Shown: positions 24,211 to 31,228 of the stretch, piece after piece
How the letters are laid out: every line of letters starts with the position of its first letter
Position numbering within the stretch: the first letter of the stretch is position 1
Source: Leptolyngbya cf. ectocarpi LEGE 11479
GTDB lineage: Bacteria; Cyanobacteriota; Cyanobacteriia; Phormidesmidales; Phormidesmidaceae
DNA: 40,782 nt
Assembly: GCF_015207065.1 (NCBI RefSeq)
Contig: NZ_JADEXP010000013.1
Span: forward strand, 1 to 40,782
Direction: 5' to 3'
Position numbers and translations under genes: made by a program
Notes under the pieces: generated by a model
What the model saw: only the letters and a program-made list of their open reading frames with translations
The model's database searches: none
Told to the model about the DNA's origin: nothing

Positions 24211-26253
24211 ATGGCTTCGAAAAAAACGATAGTACCCATACCGTCTCATCCATTCTATCAGCCAGAGATTGATGGTCTCAGAGCCATAGCTATCATGGCC
24301 GTTATCGTTAACCACTTCAACGCTCAAATTCTACCCAGTGGCTTCTTAGGTGTAGATATCTTTTTTGTGATCTCTGGTTTTGTCGTCACGTCGTCACTGA
24401 TTAGACAAGATAAGCAAAACTGGAAAAGCTTTCTATTATTTTTTTACTCTAAAAGGATTAAGCGTCTTCTCCCCGCTCTTATCAGCTGCATTATAGTCAC
24501 AACCCTAGTTGGCTACCTTTTTATATCCCCTTCAGAAATATCATATTCGGCCTCATGGAGCACTGGCATAGCTGCTCTTGCTGGCATTTCAAATTTATAT
24601 CTTTTAAACCAAGAAACGAATTACTTCGGTCAGGGTGCTGAGTTGAACCTATTTACCCAAACTTGGTCTTTGGGAGTTGAGGAGCAATTTTACATCATTT
24701 TTCCAATTCTCCTGATCCTCTGTAGTCTTTTAAGAACAAAAAAAGCGGGTGACTATGCTAGCGCGCTAGTCGTAGTTTTAATTCTCAGTATAATTTCCTT
24801 CCTTTATTATTCAGATCTATCCAAAACGAACACATCTGCCGCTTTTTTCTTAATGCCTGCAAGATTCTGGGAGTTGGGGGCTGGATGTTTTATCATTCTC
24901 TTTAGAAATAGCTATCAGGCTCCTCAGTCGCGGGAGTATCCCAAAGGAATCATTGCACTATTGAGTATTGCAGTCTTAATAGGAATGCTGTTTGTCAGCA
25001 AAGATTTTCAAGCTCACTCTAGAATTATCATTGTTATTTGTACTGCTGTTTTGTTATGGACGTTCGACAAAACGACCAGAAGCATGAGCATGTTGTTCTA
25101 TAAATGGATCGTACGGATAGGCCTTCTATCCTATTCGCTCTATCTCTGGCACTGGAGTGTTCTCGTTATCAGTCGTTGGACAATTGGCATTACAAAATGG
25201 ACTATCCCCATTCAAGGCGCACTAATTTTTATTCTTGCTATCCTCTCTTACTCTTGGATTGAAAACCCTTTTCGCCGCTCTCAATGGCCTCGGAAGAAAT
25301 CAGACGTAATTATATTTGGGATAATTACTTTGCTTGTAACGTCTGCTTTTTTGTTTTATGTCGGCAATAATTTAAAGGGTTATCTCTTTACTGGCAAAGA
25401 ATCCATAAAAGTTGCTGGCGTATGGAGCCTTTCTGATTCATGGACTCATAAAGATAAAATTGTTTGGACGGCAGAGAAATGCACCTTACAGAATGATGAA
25501 GATATTGGTAAAAGAATAAGCTTTTCTGACTGCAGCTTCGGAGACTGGCAATCGGCAACAACACGATATCTAGCTATCGGAGATTCCTCTAGTGCTGCAG
25601 AAATTGCTATGCTGAAATCGCTACATGATGACGATGTCAATAGCTCTGTGACTATAACGTCCTCTTGGGGAGCATCTCCCGTTCGAGGCATTCTAAATAC
25701 ATCATCTTGGAGTGGGACAAATACCTACTACTGGGAGGATGTGATTCCAGAGCTTTTGACCCATCTAAGAGATGGTGATGTTCTTCTTATAATAGACAAT
25801 GTCAATAATTATTCTCCAGTCAAACAAACTGAGAAATCTCGGAATAAAATCCTCACTCTGATTGAACGTTTAGAGCAGTTTACGCAAGATTTAGATCAAA
25901 AAGGAATTGGAATAATATTCCAAACTGGTACACCTTTTATCAAAGACGCGAACTGTACACCACTCTCCTCAGCACAGTGGTTTAACCTTACCTGCAATTA
26001 CTTATCAAAAAGTGCTTCCCTCAGTAGAAGAGCACCCCTTCATAATGCTTTATTAGATCTCCAAGAGCGTTATCAAAACTTTTATGTACTGGATATATTT
26101 CATGATTTATGCCCTGGCTCTGTTTGTAAATATACGACCGATGATGGAGTCTACTTATTTAGGGACAAATATGCACATCCCAGTGTAGAAGGTTCAAAGC
26201 TAGCGTCCGAGTCACTGCTCCAAGCAGTACATGAGCTAAAAGGTAGGCTATAG
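24211..26253 (+). CDS. OafA/YrhL-type acyltransferase with C-terminal SGNH domain
   Basis: The 680-residue protein has an acyltransferase-3 domain (about 15-370, ten or more helices) with YQPEIDGLRAIAIMAVIVNHF; the Arg and His are the R-x10-H catalytic pair. FLGVDIFFVISGFVVT and QTWSLGVEEQFYIIFPILL are family hallmarks. A periplasmic SGNH-like domain follows (about 430-680) with the Ser-box YLAIGDSSSAAEIA and the Asp-His block DKYAHPSVEGSKLAS. In typical OafA proteins the Ser box reads GDSHA, so SSA is a variation, but the nucleophile Ser is kept. These enzymes O-acetylate lipopolysaccharide or exopolysaccharide. The gene is AT-rich and HIP1-free, like the NACHT gene, and is followed after 16 bases by a methyltransferase gene, presumably the same transcript. 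Confidence 0.9.
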   Translation: MASKKTIVPIPSHPFYQPEIDGLRAIAIMAVIVNHFNAQILPSGFLGVDIFFVISGFVVTSSLIRQDKQNWKSFLLFFYSKRIKRLLPALISCIIVTTLVGYLFISPSEISYSASWSTGIAALAGISNLYLLNQETNYFGQGAELNLFTQTWSLGVEEQFYIIFPILLILCSLLRTKKAGDYASALVVVLILSIISFLYYSDLSKTNTSAAFFLMPARFWELGAGCFIILFRNSYQAPQSREYPKGIIALLSIAVLIGMLFVSKDFQAHSRIIIVICTAVLLWTFDKTTRSMSMLFYKWIVRIGLLSYSLYLWHWSVLVISRWTIGITKWTIPIQGALIFILAILSYSWIENPFRRSQWPRKKSDVIIFGIITLLVTSAFLFYVGNNLKGYLFTGKESIKVAGVWSLSDSWTHKDKIVWTAEKCTLQNDEDIGKRISFSDCSFGDWQSATTRYLAIGDSSSAAEIAMLKSLHDDDVNSSVTITSSWGASPVRGILNTSSWSGTNTYYWEDVIPELLTHLRDGDVLLIIDNVNNYSPVKQTEKSRNKILTLIERLEQFTQDLDQKGIGIIFQTGTPFIKDANCTPLSSAQWFNLTCNYLSKSASLSRRAPLHNALLDLQERYQNFYVLDIFHDLCPGSVCKYTTDDGVYLFRDKYAHPSVEGSKLASESLLQAVHELKGRL

Positions 26254-26269
26254 AATAATCTCAGAAGTT

Positions 26270-26899
26270 ATGGATTTTGACCCAGTACGAAACGAGTATT
26301 CTCGTCTTGCGCCCTTCTATGACCGTCGTTGGTCGTCTTATATCGATTCAACTATCCAAGCAACAATTAGCCGACTAACCATAAATCCCCATGAGCACGT
26401 TCTTGATCTTGGCTGTGGTACAGGAACCCTGATTCAGCAATTAATGCATCTCACACCAACAGCAATTTTTTATGGCCTAGATACTTCTGTTGAAATGCTT
26501 AATGTCGCCAAACAGAAGTTGCCAAATTCAGTGGAGTTATGGCTGGGGAGTGCCGATGAGCTGCCATTCCCTGATGAAAGTTTTGATGTTGTTGTTTCAA
26601 CCAATGCGTTCCACTACCTGCGTAATCCTTCCCAGGTGATACAGGAAGTAAAAAGAGTTCTCACGCCGGAAGGTCGTCTAGTGATCACCGACTGGTGCCA
26701 TGATTATTGGACCTGTCGTATCTGTGATTTCTTTCTGCGTTTATTTAATCGGGCTCACTTTCGTACTTACGGGGCTAGTGAATGTCAGATGATACTTCAA
26801 GAGGAAGGATTGCAAGAAGTCTTCATTGAAAAGTACAAGATTGATTGGCATTGGGGCATGATGACAGCACAGGCTGTGAATTGCCAAAAAATAGTCTAA
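26270..26899 (+). CDS. Class I SAM-dependent methyltransferase (type 11/UbiE-like)
   Basis: The 209-residue protein contains YSRLAPFYDRRW, typical of UbiE/MenG-like enzymes, motif I VLDLGCGTGTLIQQL (about 44-58), motif II IFYGLDTSVEMLNVAKQKL, motif IV LPFPDESFDVVVSTNAFHYL and motif V-VI VKRVLTPEGRLVITDW. The C-terminal part (LFNRAHFRTYGASECQMILQ) is the substrate lid region. It is complete and looks functional. Neighbouring an O-acyltransferase, it could modify the same surface glycan or a lipid, but small-molecule methylation is equally possible. Two REP-like hairpins follow its stop. Confidence 0.85.
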   Translation: MDFDPVRNEYSRLAPFYDRRWSSYIDSTIQATISRLTINPHEHVLDLGCGTGTLIQQLMHLTPTAIFYGLDTSVEMLNVAKQKLPNSVELWLGSADELPFPDESFDVVVSTNAFHYLRNPSQVIQEVKRVLTPEGRLVITDWCHDYWTCRICDFFLRLFNRAHFRTYGASECQMILQEEGLQEVFIEKYKIDWHWGMMTAQAVNCQKIV

Positions 26900-26910
26900 T
26901 CGTAGGGTAA

Positions 26911-26940
26911 GCGTCTCCTGAGCGGAGTCGAAGGGGATGC
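26911..26940 (+). repeat. REP-like hairpin, copy 1
   Basis: Stem GCGTCTCCT (26911-26919) pairs with AGGGGATGC (26932-26940), nine pairs including two G-U, around the 12-base loop GAGCGGAGTCGA. The loop and closing pairs are identical to copy 2, while the rest of the stem differs in sequence but keeps pairing. CTGAGCGGAGTCGAAG-type sequences are dispersed repeats in several bacterial genomes. Confidence 0.6.
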
Positions 26941-26947
26941 TGGGTGT

Positions 26948-26981
26948 AAACGTTGGCTGAGCGGAGTCGAAGCCAACGTTT
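26948..26981 (+). repeat. REP-like hairpin, copy 2, with U-tract
   Basis: Stem AAACGTTGGCT (26948-26958) pairs perfectly with AGCCAACGTTT (26971-26981) around the same loop GAGCGGAGTCGA. Five T in total end the element (26979-26983), so it can act as the rho-independent terminator of the methyltransferase gene at 26270-26899. Confidence 0.7.
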
Positions 26982-27013
26982 TTCGTGGGACGGTTACAGT
27001 AGTAAGTAATTCC

Positions 27014-27041
27014 CATTAGCGATCAGACATTAGCGATCAGA
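27014..27041 (+). repeat. Perfect 14-base tandem duplication
   Basis: CATTAGCGATCAGA occurs twice in direct succession (27014-27027 and 27028-27041), about 155 bases before the lipoxygenase gene. It may be a duplicated regulatory site or a replication slip; its position in the leader of the lipoxygenase operon makes the former worth testing. Confidence 0.7.
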
Positions 27042-27195
27042 TATTGAGCCTTCCTTTTCTCAATCCATAAAAAGCTCAGGCTCAAAGTTCCCAACATTGA
27101 GGGGTTGGAGGCAAAATACTAAAAAGTTAGCGGAATGGGCATTAAAGAATGTGTGTTTAAAGAGCAGGAGGCCCTGCTATAGGACTTTCTGATCT

Positions 27196-29115
27196 TTGTC
27201 ACGTTTTATTCGCTATATCGATGGACATACTAGGATGACAGCAGCTTATGACCAGCAGGGTCTACAGGAAAAACGTCAGCGGTATCAGTATAACTATACG
27301 CACATTCCTCCCGTGGCGATGGCAGACACTCTTTCAGAGGAGGAGATTTTTTCATCGCCATGGCGGCTGATGGTAGCCAAGGTCGGGTTTGAACTGTTAG
27401 TCAACACCATTATTGTCAATCGGGGCGACTGCGGGAAAACGGGGGCAGCCGATGATGTCAAAGCCTTTCTGGTGGAGACGTTTAAGGAAACACTAGCAGA
27501 CTATGGCGGATTTTCGCGCGCTAAGATCCTCTGGCAAGGGGCAAAGTTTATGCCCAGAATTCTGTTGGGCAAGTTATCTACGGATGCAGAAGAGCTAGAA
27601 GCTCTGATTAGGGATATTCTTAGCAGCGTCAATCGGGAGTTTCTTCGAGACTTTGCGGCCAATGTGCAACAGAAATTAAAGCTTGATTCACCTAAAGGAA
27701 AGGGAGACGATATCGATGATTTTAAGGCCCTCTTTCAAACAATTGCCCTGCCAGCCATCGCCTATACCTACGAAAAAGATGAGGTCTTTGCCTCAATGCG
27801 GGTGGCAGGCCCAAATCCGGTGATGCTGCAGCGGCTAACAAAGCCTCAGGCGAATTTTCCAGTTACAGAGGCTCACTATCAAGGGAGCATGGGCACAGCT
27901 GACTCCTTGGCAGCTGCCTATGCAGGGGGTCGTTTATATATTGCTGATTATGGGATTCTGGATGGGGCTATCAATGGTTCATTTCCGGGCGATCGCAAGT
28001 ATCTCTATGCTCCCCTGGCGTTATTTGCGGTGCCCCAGGCAGGCGAGGGAGATCGGCGGCTACGTCCGGTGGCGATCCAGTGTGGGCAGAACCCTGACGA
28101 ATTTTCCATCCTGACACCCCAATCCAATCCCTATGCCTGGCTTTGTGCTAAGACTGCTGTGCAGGTGGCCGATGCTAACTTTCATGAGGCCGTTACCCAT
28201 CTGGCCCGGACTCATTTGTTTGTGGGGCCGTTTGCGATCGCAACCCACCGTCAACTTCCCAACAGCCATCCTGTTAGCCTGCTGCTGCGCCCCCACTTTC
28301 AAGGCATGCTGGCCATCAATAACGAAGCCCAGGTCAAACTGATTGCTGCTGGTGGAGGCGTCAACAAAATTCTCTCAGCCACCATTGACTCTGCTCGGGT
28401 CCTAGCCGTGACTGGGTTGCAAACCTATGGTTTCAATTCCGCCATGCTGCCTCAACAGCTCAAACAACGTGGTGTAGATGATATCGACCGCTTGCCTGTC
28501 TATCCCTACCGTGACGACAGCATTTTAATTTGGGATGCTATCCACAGCTGGGTAGAAAACTATCTTCAGATTTACTATGCTGATGACGCCACTGTGCAAC
28601 AGGACACGCTCCTACAGACATGGGCCAAAGAATTAGTCGCCCACAATGGCGGTCGTGTCATTGATTTTGGCGAAGCTGACGGCCAGATTCGCACCCTTGC
28701 CTACCTGGTTGAAGCCATCACCCTGATCATTTTTACCGCCAGCGCTCAACATGCCGCCGTCAACTTTCCCCAAAAAGATGTCATGAGCTTCGCACCAGCC
28801 ATGCCGACGGCAGGTTATACCGAGCTAACAGATCTAGGGAGTCACACTACCGAAGCAGACTATTTTAAGTTGTTACCTCCTCTAAGCCAGTCTCAAGAAC
28901 AGCTAAAACTGCTCTATCTGCTGGGCTCAGCTCATTTCACCGAATTAGGACAGTACGATAAAGACCATTTTCAGGACAGTAAAGTAGCAGATCCCTTGAA
29001 AAAATTTAAAACTCGCTTGGAAGAAATCACCGATATCATTTACGAGCGGAATCGAGATCGGCCCCCCTATGAATACCTCTTACCTAAAAACATTCCCCAA
29101 AGTATCAATATCTAG
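27196..29115 (+). CDS. Lipoxygenase (non-haem iron fatty-acid dioxygenase)
   Basis: From TTG 27196 the protein is 639 residues; ATG 27235 (residue 14) is an alternative start and would keep every conserved feature. It inserts O2 into polyunsaturated fatty acids to give hydroperoxides. All iron ligands are visible: His330 and His335 in FHEAVTHLARTHLF, His519 and Asn523 in SAQHAAVNFPQ, and the C-terminal Ile639 (SINI-end). Other family blocks are HPVSLLLRPHFQGML, AINNEAQVKLIAAGGG and WVENYLQIYY. Aligning LIAAGGG with the plant LINADG places Ala385 at the stereo-determining (Coffa) site, which predicts S-configured product (inference). There is no PLAT domain, as usual for bacterial forms. A small hairpin (AGCAGG 27163-27168 with CCTGCT 27173-27178) lies just before the start. 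The P450 gene follows after 35 bases. Confidence 0.93.
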   Translation: MSRFIRYIDGHTRMTAAYDQQGLQEKRQRYQYNYTHIPPVAMADTLSEEEIFSSPWRLMVAKVGFELLVNTIIVNRGDCGKTGAADDVKAFLVETFKETLADYGGFSRAKILWQGAKFMPRILLGKLSTDAEELEALIRDILSSVNREFLRDFAANVQQKLKLDSPKGKGDDIDDFKALFQTIALPAIAYTYEKDEVFASMRVAGPNPVMLQRLTKPQANFPVTEAHYQGSMGTADSLAAAYAGGRLYIADYGILDGAINGSFPGDRKYLYAPLALFAVPQAGEGDRRLRPVAIQCGQNPDEFSILTPQSNPYAWLCAKTAVQVADANFHEAVTHLARTHLFVGPFAIATHRQLPNSHPVSLLLRPHFQGMLAINNEAQVKLIAAGGGVNKILSATIDSARVLAVTGLQTYGFNSAMLPQQLKQRGVDDIDRLPVYPYRDDSILIWDAIHSWVENYLQIYYADDATVQQDTLLQTWAKELVAHNGGRVIDFGEADGQIRTLAYLVEAITLIIFTASAQHAAVNFPQKDVMSFAPAMPTAGYTELTDLGSHTTEADYFKLLPPLSQSQEQLKLLYLLGSAHFTELGQYDKDHFQDSKVADPLKKFKTRLEEITDIIYERNRDRPPYEYLLPKNIPQSINI

Positions 29116-29150
29116 ATAGCACGTCCAAATCTCCCCATAACATCATCATC

Positions 29151-30509
29151 ATGGACATCACTACATTCACACAGAAAGTGCTCAAGGCCCACGACAGCCA
29201 AGTCAAACTCTCTCGGCGGCTGGCCAAAGTTGGCTACGACAGCACTTTGGGTAAATTACTACGTTTAAAACCCTATTACAGTGAGGGGTTCACCATATTA
29301 AAAGCATGGCGAGATTTTCTCTATATTCGCAAAGAACAAATTGGCAACACATTTTTTGCCGTTGATCACGCCATCATGCATGCCGACCATGCTCAGGTTA
29401 AAAAGCTCATGCAGATTGAGCCCCAGGTGCGTGGTAATGATTTAGGCATTATTAGAATCCTGGCCCCCGGCTACATGCTCAATAATCCCCTGAGTTTAGG
29501 GATGAATGGCAAGGATCACACCGGCATACGCGCTATCTTTCAACAGGCACTACCCGATCCATTTACCGAGGCAGATGGCTTAGGAGATTATGTTGATAAG
29601 TTCTTATCAACCGCAGCCAAACAAGGAAACCTGCACATCGGTGACGATCTCCCCCGTTTTATGGTGAAGATCTTGCACCATTTGGTATTTCAGATTTCTC
29701 TGTCTGAGGATGAAGTCACGGCCTCACGCGGTTATATCAAAGGGTTGCCCCTGGCTACCTTACCCACGTTCATCAGTCGCTATCTGCTAGCCTTCAAAAC
29801 TGGACCGATTATTAAACATCGCCAACACCTAATTCAGCGCTATAAGACCGCTTCTAACTGGGCTGCCTATGTTGAAACCGGAAAACAGTATGGCCTCAGT
29901 CCAGACCAGGTTGCCAATGGCCTATTCGATATGATCCACATTGCTGGTACTGCCGGGACTAGTGCGCTCATGGGGTCTGTTATCGGTGTTTTATGCCTGA
30001 ATGACGACCTAAAGGTCGATGTGGTCAACGAAATCAATACGGTCTGGCCAGATACCGCATCGCTTACGGGTGACAGTCTCCGACAGGCTACGCTTCTCCA
30101 TAAAGTGATTTTAGAAACGGCTCGTATGTATCCTCCCGTACGCTTCGTCAGTCAGCTAGCAACAGAATCTGGTGAAGTTGAAATCGGGAGTCAAAAATGC
30201 CCATTCCAGAAGGGTACACGATTACTGGGCTCAATCTTTACGGCTAACCGTGACGGCAATCGCTACGACAAACCAGATGAGTTTTCAGTTCAACGAGATT
30301 TCTCTGATCTTTTGTCGTGGAATGGTGATGCCCATGAACGAGTCTGTCCAGGGAAATCTCTATCGATTGAACTGATTAAGGTTTTTTGTATGTATCTCTT
30401 CAAGCAGTACCAATGGCAACAGTTTACAGAGGTGAAATGGGATTTTGAAAATGTTACGGCAGTAACCCCAAATGAGCTAGAACTTCAAGGGTTTGCAGCT
30501 AAAGCTTAA
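29151..30509 (+). CDS. Cytochrome P450, CYP74-like hydroperoxide-metabolising type
   Basis: The 452-residue protein has the K-helix ETAR (322-325), the PERF-like region around DKPDEFSVQRDF and the haem-ligand Cys399 in ERVCPGKSLSIELIKVF. The Cys loop is preceded by a longer stretch (LLSWNGDAHERVC) than in ordinary P450s, as in plant CYP74. The I-helix reads IAGTAGTSALMG (264-275): a Gly stands where the acid of the usual (A/G)Gx(D/E)T(T/S) should be, so O2 activation is not expected. Such P450s rearrange hydroperoxides or endoperoxides (allene oxide synthase, hydroperoxide lyase, prostacyclin synthase). No redox partner gene is near. Placement directly behind lipoxygenase supports use of its product. 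No Shine-Dalgarno is obvious. Exact reaction type is undetermined. Confidence 0.85.
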   Translation: MDITTFTQKVLKAHDSQVKLSRRLAKVGYDSTLGKLLRLKPYYSEGFTILKAWRDFLYIRKEQIGNTFFAVDHAIMHADHAQVKKLMQIEPQVRGNDLGIIRILAPGYMLNNPLSLGMNGKDHTGIRAIFQQALPDPFTEADGLGDYVDKFLSTAAKQGNLHIGDDLPRFMVKILHHLVFQISLSEDEVTASRGYIKGLPLATLPTFISRYLLAFKTGPIIKHRQHLIQRYKTASNWAAYVETGKQYGLSPDQVANGLFDMIHIAGTAGTSALMGSVIGVLCLNDDLKVDVVNEINTVWPDTASLTGDSLRQATLLHKVILETARMYPPVRFVSQLATESGEVEIGSQKCPFQKGTRLLGSIFTANRDGNRYDKPDEFSVQRDFSDLLSWNGDAHERVCPGKSLSIELIKVFCMYLFKQYQWQQFTEVKWDFENVTAVTPNELELQGFAAKA

Positions 30510-30594
30510 CAATCCATCAGCCCCTGCTCGGCCTTTCTCTTTCTCGTTTTCTCTTTTTCACATTCATTTCGCACATTACATAGGATAAACCACC

Positions 30595-31143
30595 ATGACT
30601 GGCTCCGTCGTATCCCAAAAGTTTGAGAACATTGCAACTTGGATGACATCTACTCAGCCTACCAATCTCCCCAGTGTCTTAAAAGGTGTCTTTTTTATGG
30701 ATGGTAATCCTTTGCCGGATGACTGTATTAATATGTACAACCAGGAGTGGGATGAGGCTACGAACTGTCTCACCCTACCGGTAACAGAACCGACTCAATG
30801 GACATTCCACCGCAACATTTTGGGATGGATCCTCTTATGGGCGGCTCAGCTGTCGGGCTTCCGATACAAAATCCAGTTTGAGGACGATAGTTTGCAAATG
30901 GCCCAAGTCACACCTATCACCTTTGGTATCCCGGTGCCCAGATGGATTCTTAGCGCCACCATGTGCCAGGATGACAGCGCTAAGAATGGCGATATTTGGC
31001 AACGCAAAAATGTCTGGTTTGGTGGGTTACCCCGAGTAGGCGAATATGTTCTACGCCGAATTGTTGATGAGAACGGTCAGTATACTCCTGCATTTCAAGA
31101 CATGCTCAGCAAAGTTCATCCCGATTGCTTAGTGATTGAATAA
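30595..31143 (+). CDS. Unrecognised 182-residue protein of the lipoxygenase-P450 operon
   Basis: The protein starts at ATG 30595 (AGGATAA at 30581-30587). I do not recognise the family. It is Trp-rich (eight Trp), acidic overall, without signal peptide, and has one hydrophobic stretch (ILGWILLWAAQLSGF, about 75-90) followed by alternating beta-like strands (RYKIQFEDD, MAQVTPITFGI, PRWILSATM) and a basic motif QRKNVWFGGLPRVGEYVLRR. A small mostly-beta protein with a hydrophobic segment is compatible with a lipid- or fatty-acid-binding role. It is the last gene before a strong terminator and follows the P450 by 85 bases, so it is probably part of the same oxylipin pathway. A cyclase or carrier role is speculation. 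Confidence 0.75.
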   Translation: MTGSVVSQKFENIATWMTSTQPTNLPSVLKGVFFMDGNPLPDDCINMYNQEWDEATNCLTLPVTEPTQWTFHRNILGWILLWAAQLSGFRYKIQFEDDSLQMAQVTPITFGIPVPRWILSATMCQDDSAKNGDIWQRKNVWFGGLPRVGEYVLRRIVDENGQYTPAFQDMLSKVHPDCLVIE

Positions 31144-31154
31144 ATATCATCACC

Positions 31155-31192
31155 CAATAATCCTGTGGGGACAGGCACCCACAGGATTATTG
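31155..31192 (+). terminator. Strong hairpin terminator closing the lipoxygenase operon
   Basis: CAATAATCCTGTGGG (31155-31169) pairs without mismatch with CCCACAGGATTATTG (31178-31192), a 15-base stem over an 8-base loop, 12 bases after the stop. It lies between the converging ends of the third operon gene and gyrB and may serve both strands. Confidence 0.85.
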
Positions 31193-31228
31193 CTCAGGTA
31201 ACTTATCCTGAGGAGCAGCAACGCCCCC

